A stretch of 64,000 bases of DNA, from the NCBI RefSeq assembly GCF_019175365.1, contig NZ_CP059572.1, positions 8,781,501 to 8,845,500 on the forward strand. The letters are read 5' to 3'. Of this stretch, positions 39,835 to 48,657 are shown one piece after another. The notes below the pieces were generated by a model. That model was given only the letters and a program-made list of their open reading frames with translations. It did not search any database and was not told where the DNA came from. The stretch is from Actinomadura graeca (GTDB lineage: Bacteria > Actinomycetota > Actinomycetes > Streptosporangiales > Streptosporangiaceae). Within the stretch, counting starts at the first letter, position 1. The number at the start of each line of letters is the position of its first letter. Both the position numbers and the translations under genes were made by a program.

Positions 39835-42453
39835 CTACGGCCGGCGGGCCACGTCCTTCCGCCGCGTCCGCCAGCCGGCCAGTGCCGGGAGCACCGCCGC
39901 CAGGTGCTCCCGCAGGTCGTCCGGCACGCCGAGGACCGCCGTCAGGGCGGCCGGGTCCTCACGCTCGACCGCGTCCCAGAACCCGGCGTCGCCCGGGTCC
40001 TCCTCGGCCGGCCCCTGGGGGCCTGCCTCTTCCTGCCATTCCTCGTGCAGCCAGTAGGGCCGCTCCTGGAACGCGTAGGTGGGCAGCGCGACCCTGCGGG
40101 GGAGCGGGCGGCCGCCGAACAGCTCGGCCCACGCGATGGCCGTGCCGGTGACGTGCAGCCCGGCCAGGGCCTCGACCAGCGCCGCCACCTCGTCCCGCCC
40201 GTCCCCGAGGACGGCCACCGTGCGGGAGGGGTCCGGTCCGTCCCCGAAGGAGCCGGGGCCGAGGTCCAGGTAGCGGTCGGACGGCTCATCCACCGGAAAT
40301 GTGACGACGGGCACGCGCGCCGACCGCGGGCCGGTCGCGCCGCCCGCCTCCTCGTTCACCTCGTCACCCGTGTCATCGCCGGGACGCGGTTCGCCGGACA
40401 CCAGCCGGCAGGCGTCGGCGAGATCCAGGCCCTGCGCGACGTGCGCGGCGGCGAACTCTCCGACCCCGCGTCCCGCCACGGCGTCCGGCCGCGCCCCCAG
40501 CGACTCCAGCAGCCGCGCGAGCGCCACCTGCACGGCGAACGTCACCTCCTGCCGGAGGCGCGGCCCGTCCGGCGGCCCGTCCGGACCGAGGAGCGCCGCG
40601 GCCTCCAGAGCCGGGTCCAGCAGCGCGCACACCTCGTCGAACGCCGCCGCGAACACGGGGAAGGCGCCGTAGAGGGCCCCTCCCGCGCCTGGGCGCCGGG
40701 CGGTCCCATCGCCGAAGAGCCACACGTCCCTGCCGGCCGCGGCCTTCGCCGGGGCGGTGCGGAACACCCCGGGACGATCCTGCCCGGCCGCGACGGCCCG
40801 CAGCCCCGCCAGGAGCGAGTCGCGGTCCTCGCCCACCACCACCGCCCGGTGCTCGAACACCGGCCGTGTCGCCGCGAGGGACCACGCCACGTCGGCGTCC
40901 GGGACGTCCGGACCGGCCGCCGCCACGTGGGCCGCCAAAGCGGCGGCCTGGGCCGGCAGCGCCTCCGGGCTCCGCGCCGACACCGTCCACGGCACCGCCC
41001 GGGCGGGTCCCCGCGTCTGCGGGACGTCCGCCGCGACCGGGTCCTCCGGCGCCGGGGGCTCCTCCAGGATCAGGTGCGCGTTCGTCCCCGACGCGCCGAA
41101 CGACGAGACGCCCGCCCTGCGCGGGCCGTCGCCGCCCGTCCACCGGACGGGCTCGGTGAGGAGCCGCAGCGCGCCCGACCGCCAGTCCGCCAGCGGTGTC
41201 GGCCGGTCGACGTGCAGGGTCGCCGGGAGCAGCCCGTGGCGCATCGCCATCACCATCTTGATCAGGCCCGCCGCGCCCGAGGCGCCCTGGGTGTGCCCCG
41301 TGTTGGACTTGACCGACCCGAGCCACAGCGGCCGGTCCGCGGGGCGGCCCCGCCCGTACGCCGACAGCAGGGCCTGGACCTCGATGGCGTCGCCGAGGGG
41401 CGTGCCGGTGCCGTGCGCCTCGACGGCGTCCACCTCGTCCGGCGACAGGCCCGCGGAGGCCAGCGCCCGCCGGATCACCTCCTGCTGGGAGGGGCCGTTC
41501 GGCGCGGCCAGCCCGTAGGTGGCGCCGTCCTGGTTGACCGCCGACCCCCGGATCACCGCCAGCACGGGATGCCCCTCGCGCAGCGCGTCGGACAGCCGTT
41601 CCAGCAGGACGAGCCCGACGCCCTCCGCGAGGCCCATGCCGTCGGCGGCCGCCGCGAACGCCTTGCAGCGCCCGTCCGGCGCCAGCCCGCCCTGCTGCGC
41701 GAACGACGCGAACACGCCCGGGGTGGCCATCACCGTCCCGCCGCCCGCCAGGGCCAGCGTGCACTCGCCCTGGCGGAGGGCCTGGCAGGCGAGGTGGACG
41801 GCCACCAGCGCCGACGAGCACGCGGTGTCGAGGGTCATCGCCGGGCCCTCCAGGCCGAGGGTGGCGGAGAGGCGCCCGGCGACGAGGCCGCCGGAGGTGC
41901 CGTCGCCCAGATGGGCGAGCAGCTCCGCCGGCAGCCGCTCGGGCCGGGTGGCGTAGTCGCGGGCCGTGGTGCCCACGTACACGCCGGTGGGCGTGCCGTG
42001 GAGCGCCCGCGGGTCCAGGGTGCCGCTCTCCAGGGCCTCCCAGGCGAGGTGCAGGAGGATCCGCTGGAGGGGTTCGATCGCCGCCGCCTCGGCCGGGTCG
42101 ACGCCGAAGAACTCCGCGTCGAACCCGGCGGCGTCGATGAACCCGCCGACCCGGGCGAACGGGGCGGGGGCCTGCGCGCCGGGGCCGCCGCCGTCCCGCC
42201 GCGCGGACATCAGGTCCCAGGCCCGGTCCCAGCCGCGGCCGGACGGGAAGCCGGTGACACCGTCCCGCTGCTCGGCGACCAGGTCCCACAGCTGGGCCGG
42301 TGACCGCACCCCGCCCGGGAAGCGGCAGGCCATCGACACGATCGCGATGGGCTCGCGCGCCCTCTCCTCGGACTCCCGCAGCCGCCTCCGGGTCTCGTGG
42401 AGTTCGGCGGTGGTCCACTTGAGGTAGTCGACGAGCTTCTGTTCGTCCGTCAC
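39835..42453 (-). CDS. Stand-alone KS with degenerate, truncated AT (KSX-like)
   Basis: The protein is 872 residues with an N-terminal docking coil (DEQKLVDYLKWTT) and a complete KS (TACSSA Cys near 211, HGTGTPLGD, SNTGHTQ). The AT-like region is badly eroded. The GHSxGE nucleophile motif reads GRGVGE, so the Ser is lost. The GQGxQ entry motif is gone, and the stretch that should hold the HAFH/YASH specificity loop is replaced by a short acidic insert. A post-AT linker (PTYAFQERPYWL) and a final LPALAGWRTRRK follow, with no KR or ACP. Monensin and related clusters carry a similar unusual KS (KSX) thought to move the finished chain to a discrete ACP for oxidative cyclisation; the same is inferred here. 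Start is GTG 42453 with AGGAG upstream. Confidence 0.85.
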   Translation of the reverse strand: MTDEQKLVDYLKWTTAELHETRRRLRESEERAREPIAIVSMACRFPGGVRSPAQLWDLVAEQRDGVTGFPSGRGWDRAWDLMSARRDGGGPGAQAPAPFARVGGFIDAAGFDAEFFGVDPAEAAAIEPLQRILLHLAWEALESGTLDPRALHGTPTGVYVGTTARDYATRPERLPAELLAHLGDGTSGGLVAGRLSATLGLEGPAMTLDTACSSALVAVHLACQALRQGECTLALAGGGTVMATPGVFASFAQQGGLAPDGRCKAFAAAADGMGLAEGVGLVLLERLSDALREGHPVLAVIRGSAVNQDGATYGLAAPNGPSQQEVIRRALASAGLSPDEVDAVEAHGTGTPLGDAIEVQALLSAYGRGRPADRPLWLGSVKSNTGHTQGASGAAGLIKMVMAMRHGLLPATLHVDRPTPLADWRSGALRLLTEPVRWTGGDGPRRAGVSSFGASGTNAHLILEEPPAPEDPVAADVPQTRGPARAVPWTVSARSPEALPAQAAALAAHVAAAGPDVPDADVAWSLAATRPVFEHRAVVVGEDRDSLLAGLRAVAAGQDRPGVFRTAPAKAAAGRDVWLFGDGTARRPGAGGALYGAFPVFAAAFDEVCALLDPALEAAALLGPDGPPDGPRLRQEVTFAVQVALARLLESLGARPDAVAGRGVGEFAAAHVAQGLDLADACRLVSGEPRPGDDTGDEVNEEAGGATGPRSARVPVVTFPVDEPSDRYLDLGPGSFGDGPDPSRTVAVLGDGRDEVAALVEALAGLHVTGTAIAWAELFGGRPLPRRVALPTYAFQERPYWLHEEWQEEAGPQGPAEEDPGDAGFWDAVEREDPAALTAVLGVPDDLREHLAAVLPALAGWRTRRKDVARRP

Positions 42454-42529
42454 GGCCTGCTCCTGCTTCGTCTCGGGCCCGGCCGGGACGGCGGAGCGCC
42501 GGCCGGGAACGGGTTCGTCCGCGGGCGGT

Positions 42530-43447
42530 TCACCCCGCCGCCGGCGCGGTCCCGCGCGCCAGCCCGAGCAGGTCGCGCGCGAGCTCGCCCGGGCGGTCGG
42601 CGTGCAGGTGGTGATCGGCGCCCAGATACCACTTGACGGTCGGGCGGCACAGCAGCCGCTCCGCCCGGTCCACCGCGTCCCGGTAGTGCCGCTCCCACCA
42701 GGGCCGGGTGCCGGGGAGCGCCGGGACCAGCAGGACCGGGACGGCGACGCCGGGCAGGTGGCGCGCCGGCGAGTCGTTGACGATGCTGCGGACGATCGAC
42801 AGGCACTGCGGCTCCGACAGGCGCGGCGTCAGGACGCCGTCCGGCCCGGCCCGCATGTCCCGCAGGCGGGCCTCGATCGCCGTCTCGGACCACTCCGGGT
42901 GGAGTCCGCGCAGGTAGCCGCGCATCTGGTCGACGGACACGGGTGCGCTCACCGACTTCCGCATGGCCTCCCGGAACTCCTTCTCCAGGGAGTCGTACGG
43001 TGCGTCGGGGTCGAACTCGAACTCCCTGGCGAACGCGAACGCGAACTCGAACCAGCCGCCGTCGACGAGGGCCAGACCCTCGACCAGGGACGGGTGCTCG
43101 TCGGCCAGCCGCACCCCGATGTGCCCTCCCCAGGAGTGGCCCGCCACCAGCATCCCGTCCAGCCCGAGGGCCGTCACCGCCGCGGCCACGTCCGCGACGG
43201 CCGTGGCGGTGTCGTAGCCGCCCTCGGGGACGTCGGACTCGCCGTGGCCGCGCAGGTCGACCGCGTACACCGGGTGCCCCGCGTCCGCGAGCCGCTCCGC
43301 GACCTCGTCCCACAGCCGGGCGTTGGACATCAGCCCGTGCAGCAGCAGGAAGGGCCGCCCGCCCGCGGCCGGCAGGTGCCTGACGTGCAGCCTCACCCCG
43401 TCCGCCACCGGGACGGAGAGGCCGGCCGGATGCCGCGTCGTCGTCAT
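42530..43447 (-). CDS. Alpha/beta hydrolase, candidate chain-releasing thioesterase (MonCII/NanE-like)
   Basis: The protein is 305 residues from ATG 43447. It has LLLHGLMSN (oxyanion region), VDLRGHGESD, nucleophile elbow AGHSWGG with Ser105, and a late GADHHLHADRP supplying a His. Polyether clusters use a discrete alpha/beta hydrolase (MonCII, NanE) to release the cyclised chain, and none of the PKS proteins here carries a TE domain. That makes this gene or the type II TE the only visible release candidates. The usual Asp after strand 6 is not obvious (VPALPG occupies the place). No ribosome site precedes the ATG, so it may be leaderless or start further upstream. A general epoxide hydrolase or lipase is the alternative. 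Confidence 0.75.
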   Translation of the reverse strand: MTTTRHPAGLSVPVADGVRLHVRHLPAAGGRPFLLLHGLMSNARLWDEVAERLADAGHPVYAVDLRGHGESDVPEGGYDTATAVADVAAAVTALGLDGMLVAGHSWGGHIGVRLADEHPSLVEGLALVDGGWFEFAFAFAREFEFDPDAPYDSLEKEFREAMRKSVSAPVSVDQMRGYLRGLHPEWSETAIEARLRDMRAGPDGVLTPRLSEPQCLSIVRSIVNDSPARHLPGVAVPVLLVPALPGTRPWWERHYRDAVDRAERLLCRPTVKWYLGADHHLHADRPGELARDLLGLARGTAPAAG

Positions 43448-43493
43448 TCCAGGAGGATCACCCGGTCCCGGGCGGCCCGGCAAGCCCCGGCCG

Positions 43494-43511
43494 ACCCCTA
43501 GCGGGGCCCCT
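43494..43511. promoter_or_regulatory. CCCCTA direct boxes between hydrolase and TetR genes
   Basis: ACCCCTAG (43494-43501) and GCCCCTAA (43506-43513) lie 12 bases apart. Read toward the minus-strand hydrolase this is CTAGGGGTCGGCC, close to the CTAGGGGTGGCC found before CCR and the DUF5988-like gene. It lies 47 bases upstream of the hydrolase start. Confidence 0.45.
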
Positions 43512-43573
43512 AACCTGGGCCGCGGTTCCCGCCGCGGCGCCTAGAGTGGTCTCCTGTCCGGACGAGAAGCTTC

Positions 43574-43589
43574 CTGCACACGTGTACAG
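43574..43589. promoter_or_regulatory. Palindrome upstream of TetR gene, probable operator
   Basis: CTGCACACGTGTACAG is a near-perfect 16 bp palindrome (one mismatched pair) eight bases before the TetR start at 43598. TetR regulators commonly bind such sites in front of their own genes. A related palindrome precedes the paralogous TetR gene at 55025. Confidence 0.6.
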
Positions 43590-43597
43590 ATGGAGAC

Positions 43598-44287
43598 ATG
43601 ACGTCATATTCGATGGACGGCCTGGCCGCCGAGGACCTGACGGCACGCGCCCGCATCAGGGACGCGGCGCTGCGCCTGTTCGCCGACCGCGGCGTCGACC
43701 GGGTGTCGGTCCGTGACATCGCCAAGGCCGCCGGGGTGTCGTCCGGCCTGATCAGGCACCATTTCGGCTCGAAGGACGGCCTCCGCGACGCGTGCGACGC
43801 GCACGCCGTCGACCGGCTCACGCGCATCAGCAGCGCGGCGGCCCGGGGCACGATGACCGATCCGGGGCTCCGCCCGGCGCTGGAGTCGATGGACGTGCTG
43901 CACCGCTACCTGGGGCGCTCGATGATCGACGGCTCACCGACCGCCGGGGCGGCGTTCCTGCGCGCGGTCGACCTCGCCGAGGCGTGGCTGCGGGAGCAGG
44001 AGCCGGGGCAGTACGGGGACGTGCGCGCCCTGGCGGCCGTGCTCGTGGGGGCGAACGTCGGCGTGCTGGTGATGCGGGACCTGGTCGTGCGGGCGCTGGA
44101 GAACGGCGGCGCCGACGCCGGGGCGGGCGCCCGGGACGGCGCCGGCTCCGGGGCGGACGCGGCCGGCGCGGACGCGCGGATCCGCCAGGGCCTGGTGGAC
44201 ATGTTCGCCAGCCGCCTGATCGGCCCCGACCTGACCACCCACATCCGGGACGCGTTCGACCGGATGGGCGCCGAGCCGGGCGGCTAG
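43598..44287 (+). CDS. TetR-family transcriptional regulator (first copy)
   Basis: The protein is 229 residues. The N-terminal helix-turn-helix covers about residues 12-60 ([15 protein letters not shown]...VRDIAKAAGVSSGLIRHHFGSKDGL), with a variable helical ligand domain after it. The N-terminal 70 residues are very close to the second TetR protein (55025-55711), so the two are paralogues. The C-terminal part has an Ala/Gly/Asp-rich insert near 170-195 not seen in the other copy. It lies between the hydrolase and type II thioesterase genes and is convergent with the latter. A palindrome overlapping its leader suggests autoregulation. The ligand is unknown; a pathway product or intermediate is a reasonable guess. 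Confidence 0.9.
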   Translation: MTSYSMDGLAAEDLTARARIRDAALRLFADRGVDRVSVRDIAKAAGVSSGLIRHHFGSKDGLRDACDAHAVDRLTRISSAAARGTMTDPGLRPALESMDVLHRYLGRSMIDGSPTAGAAFLRAVDLAEAWLREQEPGQYGDVRALAAVLVGANVGVLVMRDLVVRALENGGADAGAGARDGAGSGADAAGADARIRQGLVDMFASRLIGPDLTTHIRDAFDRMGAEPGG

Positions 44288-44300
44288 GGGCCCGTCCGCG

Positions 44301-45053
44301 TCACCCGGCGAGGTCGTCGGCGAGCGCCTGGATGACCTCGGGCGCGCGGTCGGTGAGGTAGAAGTGGCCACCGGGAAAGACCCGCATGTCGAACGGGCCG
44401 GTGGTGTGGTCGGCCCAGGACTTGGCCTCGTCCACCGTCACCTGGGGGTCGCTGTCGCCGACGTAGGCGACGACCGGGCAGCGCAGCGACCGCCCGGGCC
44501 CGGGACGGTAGGTCTCCACGGCCCGGTAGTCGTTGCGCACCGCGGGCAGGATCATCTCCAGCGTCTCGGGATCGCCGAGCAGGTCCGACTGCGTGCCGCT
44601 GAGCCGCCGCAGCTCCGCGACGACGCCCCGGTCGTCCAGCCGGTGCACCGAGCCCTCCCTGTGCCGGGACGGCGCGCGCCGTCCGGAGACGACCAGCCGG
44701 GTCAGCGGTTCCGCGCCGGACTCCTCCAGCCGCAGGGCGACCTCGTAGGCCAGGACCGCGCCCATGCTGTGGCCGAAGAACGCCAGCGGGCGGCCGTCCG
44801 CCGGGCCCAGCGCACCGGTGATCGCGTCCGCCAGGTCGGGGATGTTGTCGATGCTGGGCTCGGACCGGCGGTCCTGCCGGCCCGGGTACTGCACCGCGCA
44901 GACCTCCGCCGTCGCCGACAGCCGCGCCGAGACCGGGAAGTAGAAGCTCGCCGAGCCCCCGGCGTGCGGGAAGCAGACGAGGCGGACCGCGCCGCTGGGC
45001 GCCTGGTGGTAACGGCGGATCCAGGCCGCCGAGACGGTGGACGGCTGTGTCAT
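44301..45053 (-). CDS. Type II thioesterase (GrsT/RifR-like)
   Basis: This 250-residue alpha/beta hydrolase has the type II TE signatures: CFPHAGGSASFYF (oxyanion loop), VQYPGRQDR, nucleophile GHSMGA with Ser96, an Asp in YVGDSDPQV and a His in PGGHFYL. These enzymes remove stalled or wrongly primed acyl groups from PKS carrier domains. It is complete and all catalytic residues are present. The stop lies 13 bases from the convergent TetR gene. The upstream neighbour on the same strand is the glycosyltransferase, 112 bases away, so the two may share a transcript. Confidence 0.92.
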   Translation of the reverse strand: MTQPSTVSAAWIRRYHQAPSGAVRLVCFPHAGGSASFYFPVSARLSATAEVCAVQYPGRQDRRSEPSIDNIPDLADAITGALGPADGRPLAFFGHSMGAVLAYEVALRLEESGAEPLTRLVVSGRRAPSRHREGSVHRLDDRGVVAELRRLSGTQSDLLGDPETLEMILPAVRNDYRAVETYRPGPGRSLRCPVVAYVGDSDPQVTVDEAKSWADHTTGPFDMRVFPGGHFYLTDRAPEVIQALADDLAG

Positions 45054-45165
45054 GGTGCTGTCGAGCCCTTCTGTCGGGACCGGCGCGCAGGCGTGCGCGG
45101 TCCGGTCAGCGCGCGTATAGGGGGACGAAGCCCTCAGGGCCGGTGCCGGGGACGTCCGCCCGTCG

Positions 45166-46479
45166 TCAATGGACCACCGCGTCGCGGCGCCCGTACTCGG
45201 CGGCCAGCGCCTCCAGGTCCCCGACCACCTCGGACGGGGCGGGCTGACGCAGGACCTCCTGCCGGAGGTTCTCGGCGCCCTCCCGGAAGGAGGGGTCGCC
45301 CAGCAGGCGCTCGAACGCCTCCCGGATCCGCGCTCCGGTGGCCTGCGCCGGGGGGATCGACAGGCCCGCCCCCGCCCGCTGGAGCGCCCTGGCCTTGATC
45401 GGGGCGTCCGGGAACAGGCTGACGATCAGCTGCGGCACCGCGTAGCGGAGCGACCCGTTGAACCCGCCCGGCCCGGCCTGGTGGAGCACGGCGGAACAGG
45501 TGGGCAGGAGGGCGTGCAGCGGGACGAACTCCACGACGCGGGTGTTCTCCGGGATCCGGTCGAGCTGGGCGCCGACCTCGTCCGGGAGGGTGACGATCAG
45601 CTCGATGTCGAGGCCGGCGAGCTCGTCCAGCGCGTCCTGGACCTGCGCGACGGACAGCACCCGCAGGTGCGCCTGCGTCCGGGACGACAGCCCGAAGGTC
45701 ATCAGGACCCGGGGCGCCGCCGGGTCCGTCCAGACCCAGCGGGGGGTCTCCGACGGCCCGTTGTAGGGGATGTGGCGCATCGACAGGTAGCGCAGCCCGG
45801 TCTCCAGGCGGAACGACTCGGGGAGCTGGTCGATGGTGAAGTCCCCGGTGGTGAGCGTCTCGGAGTAGGGGAAGCGGTGCTTGGCGGCCCAGCCGCCGAG
45901 CCACTCCTCCATGGAGTCCGTGCGCTCGCCCTCCGGCTGCTCGGCCTTGAGCGCGAGGTAGCGGTTCCGGGTGCGCGCGTCGATGTCGTGGCTGAACAGG
46001 ACGCGGCCGTGGGCGGCGCCGCACGCCGCGGCGGCGAGCGAGCCCGCGTAGCTGACGGCGTCCCAGAGGACGAGGTCGGGTCTCCACCAGCGGGCGAAGT
46101 CCACCAGCTCGTCGACCATCGAGTCGTTCATGATCTTGGCGGTGGGCACGACGAAGCCGTCGTAGCCCCATGCCAGCTCGTCCCAGTCGAGGTCGTCGGC
46201 GCGTTCCTGCCCGAGGTGGAGCTTCGACGGGATGGCCCGGGTCATCCACTGCTCGACCGACCGGAAGTCGCGCTCCCGCATCGAGCGCAGGGTCTTCTCC
46301 TGAAGGGTCTCGGCCGAGCCGACCGGCACCGCGGTCAGGCCGGAGCCGGTGATGGCGGGGGTCAGCTCCGGTGCGCTGGCGACGCGCACCTCGTGGCCCG
46401 CGGCGCGCAGCGCCCAGGCCAGCGGCACGCTGTTGAAGTAGTGGGTGTTCCCGGGGAACGACGTGAACAGGACACGCAT
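45166..46479 (-). CDS. Glycosyltransferase, EryCIII/GT1 family
   Basis: The protein is 437 residues with the N-terminal acceptor half typical of macrolide and polyether GTs (MRVLFTSFPGNTHYFNSVPLAWALRAAGHEVRVAS). The C-terminal nucleotide-sugar half contains LMTFGLSSRTQ and VLHQAGPGGFNGSLRYAVPQL. The donor loop reads HQAGPG, where most relatives have HHGGPG or HHGGAG. It is the only glycosyltransferase in the window and is divergent from the sugar O-methyltransferase operon, so it probably attaches the trideoxyhexose made by the genes to its right. No DesVIII-type P450-like helper is adjacent. A CTAGGGGT box lies about 100 bases before the start. Confidence 0.9.
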   Translation of the reverse strand: MRVLFTSFPGNTHYFNSVPLAWALRAAGHEVRVASAPELTPAITGSGLTAVPVGSAETLQEKTLRSMRERDFRSVEQWMTRAIPSKLHLGQERADDLDWDELAWGYDGFVVPTAKIMNDSMVDELVDFARWWRPDLVLWDAVSYAGSLAAAACGAAHGRVLFSHDIDARTRNRYLALKAEQPEGERTDSMEEWLGGWAAKHRFPYSETLTTGDFTIDQLPESFRLETGLRYLSMRHIPYNGPSETPRWVWTDPAAPRVLMTFGLSSRTQAHLRVLSVAQVQDALDELAGLDIELIVTLPDEVGAQLDRIPENTRVVEFVPLHALLPTCSAVLHQAGPGGFNGSLRYAVPQLIVSLFPDAPIKARALQRAGAGLSIPPAQATGARIREAFERLLGDPSFREGAENLRQEVLRQPAPSEVVGDLEALAAEYGRRDAVVH

Positions 46480-46580
46480 AAAGGATCCGTTCCTGACTGG
46501 GCAAGACCGCGGCGTTGTCCCGGCACCTGCCGGCGGGCGTGTTCTCCGGCGAGCCTAGGTCCGGTCAAGGCGCCTTCCAC

Positions 46581-46638
46581 ACCCCTAGTTCCGGGAGCGC
46601 GGCCCGCCTGCGGTCCCGTTCCGGAATAGGGGCCCCTA
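46581..46638. promoter_or_regulatory. CTAGGGGT box and TAGGGGCCCCTA palindrome between GT and O-methyltransferase genes
   Basis: The 196-base divergent gap holds ACCCCTAG (46581-46588), which reads CTAGGGGT toward the glycosyltransferase. It also holds a perfect 12 bp palindrome TAGGGGCCCCTA (46627-46638) 38 bases before the O-methyltransferase start. Both belong to the box set seen across 35-60 kb. Confidence 0.5.
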
Positions 46639-46675
46639 ACGTCCGGGAACGGCCACCGGATTTAGCCGGATTTTA

Positions 46676-47650
46676 GTGGCCGGGGCGAGAGTGAAAAAGA
46701 CGGTCCAAGGGTTGGATCCTCCCACCGTGAAAGGTATCGAGATGGTACGTAATCTGCAGGCCAGTCCGCAGTGGGAGCATATTCAGGAGAGCTGGGTCAC
46801 CGAGGACGCGGCCGCCGACCTGACGAGCTTCAAGTCCGACGACCGCAACTTCAACATCTCGCTGTGGAACCCGCACGCGAACGGGCCCCGCTACTTCAAG
46901 ACGCTGGTGCACGAGCTGGCGACCCGGCTGGAGCCCGCCGACTGGGCGAGGCTCCGCAAGGTGGAGAACAGGGACGTGGGGGAGCCGCTCAGCGTGCGCC
47001 TCGACGGCGAGAGCGTCTGCCTAGACTACCTGCAGGCCGTGCTCGAGCTCGGCTTCATCGAACGGCAGGTCGACCTCGGCGGCGCCCGGGTCATGGAGAT
47101 CGGCGCCGGGTACGGGCGGACCTGCCACACCGTCCTGGCGAACCACGACGTCGCCGAGTACTGGATCGTCGACCTCACCAACACGCTGCGGCTCAGCACG
47201 GCCTACCTCCGGGAGGTCCTGGACCCCGAGCGGTACGCCCGGGTGCGGTTCGTCGACGTCGAGGACATCGACGAGGTGGTGCGCGCGCCGCGTTTCGATC
47301 TGTGCGTCAATATCCACTCGTTCACCGAGATGACCCCGGAGACCGTCCGGGAGTACCTCGACCTGATCGACGAGAAGTGCGCCGCGTTCTATGTGAAGAA
47401 CCCGGTCGGAAAGTTCCTCGACAAGCGTCTGGACGGCCATTTCAAAGGCGACGAGGCGGTGCAGATGGCGCTGCGGACCGGGCCGCTGAGGAAGGTGCTG
47501 GACATCTTCGACACCGAGGCCGTCGAGGCCGCCGTGCCGGACTTCGTGGGCGCCTACCGGCCGGGGGACGACTGGGTCTGCGCCGCGGACGCCAGGGGCG
47601 TCCCGTGGAGCTATTTCTGGCAGGCCCTCTACAAGAACGGGCGCACGTGA
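46676..47650 (+). CDS. Sugar O-methyltransferase, NanM-like
   Basis: The protein is up to 324 residues. It resembles the NanM-type sugar O-methyltransferases named after the nanchangmycin cluster. SAM binding is shown by VMEIGAGYGRTCHTVL near 140-155, followed by an acidic strand end (WIVDLTN) and DLCVNIHSFTEM. NanM is linked to the 4-O-methyl group of the polyether sugar, so 4-O-methylation of the trideoxyhexose is inferred. The start is uncertain: GTG 46676 gives the longest form, but GTG 46727 and ATG 46742 (AAAGG seven bases upstream) are plausible, and the conserved part starts only after the last of these. It leads a four-gene sugar operon, overlapping the next gene by four bases (GTGA). 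Confidence 0.85.
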   Translation: MAGARVKKTVQGLDPPTVKGIEMVRNLQASPQWEHIQESWVTEDAAADLTSFKSDDRNFNISLWNPHANGPRYFKTLVHELATRLEPADWARLRKVENRDVGEPLSVRLDGESVCLDYLQAVLELGFIERQVDLGGARVMEIGAGYGRTCHTVLANHDVAEYWIVDLTNTLRLSTAYLREVLDPERYARVRFVDVEDIDEVVRAPRFDLCVNIHSFTEMTPETVREYLDLIDEKCAAFYVKNPVGKFLDKRLDGHFKGDEAVQMALRTGPLRKVLDIFDTEAVEAAVPDFVGAYRPGDDWVCAADARGVPWSYFWQALYKNGRT

Positions 47651-48657
47651 CCCGACGGGCGCTGGAGGGGCGGCCGGTCGTCGTCCTCGGCGGGACCGGT
47701 TTCCTGGGACGCCACGTCTGCCGGGCCTTCGCGGCCGAGGGGGCGCGGGTCCTCCGGGTCTCCAGGGCCGCTCCCGCCGGCCCGGACGGCGACGGCTGCC
47801 GGACGCTGTCCCTGGACCTCGCCGGCGCCGGCCGGCGGGACCTCGCCCGGCTGCTCGCCGACGCGGGGGCGCAGGTGCTGGTGAACGCCTCCGGCGCGGT
47901 CTGGGCCGGATCGCCGGAGCGCATGGCCGCCCTCAACGCCGACCTGCCGGACCGGCTCGCCGGTGCCGTCGCCGATCTGCCGGCCGCGGACCGGCCGCGG
48001 CTCGTCCAGCTCGGCAGCGCCTACGAATACGGCCCCGCCCGGCACGGCACGCTGACCGGCGAGGACTGCGTCCCCGCCCCCGCGACCGTCTACGGGCGGA
48101 CGAAGCTGCGCGGGTCCGAGGCCGTCCTCCGGGCGGTCAGGGAGGACGGCGCCGACGCGGTGGTGCTGCGCATCTCCGTGGCCTGCGGGCCCGGCGCCCC
48201 CGGCACCAGCCTGCCCGGCACGGTCGCCGGTCACCTGGCCGCCGGTCGCGGTGAGCTGCGGCTGGCGCCGCTGCGCGCGCACCGCGACCTGGTGGACGTG
48301 CGGGACGTCGCCGCCGCGGTGGTCGCGGCGGCGCGGGCCCCGGCCGACGCCGTCGCCTGCGGCGTCGTCAACATCGGCGGCGGGCGGGCCGTGCCCGTGC
48401 GCCGCCTGGTCGAGCTGATGATCTCGCTGAGCGGCCGTCCGGTGCGCGTCGTGGAGGAGGCGGACGCCCCGCGGACGCGCTCCGACTCGCCCTGGCAGCG
48501 GCTCGACATCTCCCGGGCGAGGCGGCGGCTGGGCTGGTCGCCGAGCCGGACGCTGGAGGAGTCGCTGCGCGACCTCCTCGCCGCCGCGGGCGTGCCCGCC
48601 GAACCCCGGGCCGCCGCCGCGGGCCCAGGAAGGACGGATCATGGACAGCCAGGCTGA
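47647..48657 (+). CDS. NDP-4-keto-deoxyhexose reductase (extended SDR)
   Basis: The protein is 336 residues. It has the NAD(P) loop VVLGGTGFLGRHV at about 12-24 and the YGRTK catalytic pair near 150, as in 4-ketoreductases such as UrdR, OleU or KijD10. It would reduce the C-4 ketone of the dTDP-4-keto-2,3,6-trideoxyhexose, and so fix the C-4 configuration (amicetose or rhodinose). Start is GTG 47647, overlapping the methyltransferase stop. The C-terminus overlaps the next gene by 17 bases. The stereochemical outcome cannot be read from the sequence. An epimerase of the same fold is the alternative, but the operon needs a 4-ketoreductase and no other candidate is present. Confidence 0.82.
   Translation: MTRRALEGRPVVVLGGTGFLGRHVCRAFAAEGARVLRVSRAAPAGPDGDGCRTLSLDLAGAGRRDLARLLADAGAQVLVNASGAVWAGSPERMAALNADLPDRLAGAVADLPAADRPRLVQLGSAYEYGPARHGTLTGEDCVPAPATVYGRTKLRGSEAVLRAVREDGADAVVLRISVACGPGAPGTSLPGTVAGHLAAGRGELRLAPLRAHRDLVDVRDVAAAVVAAARAPADAVACGVVNIGGGRAVPVRRLVELMISLSGRPVRVVEEADAPRTRSDSPWQRLDISRARRRLGWSPSRTLEESLRDLLAAAGVPAEPRAAAAGPGRTDHGQPG

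Noticed and set aside
44283..44292. CTAGGGGC at the end of the first TetR gene
   Set aside because: The TAG is the stop codon of the gene and the site lies between convergent stops, so it is unlikely to be a promoter element.
45116..45125. TATAGGGGGA between thioesterase and glycosyltransferase genes
   Set aside because: Its orientation is plus, but both neighbouring genes are on the minus strand; it was not counted with the recurring box.
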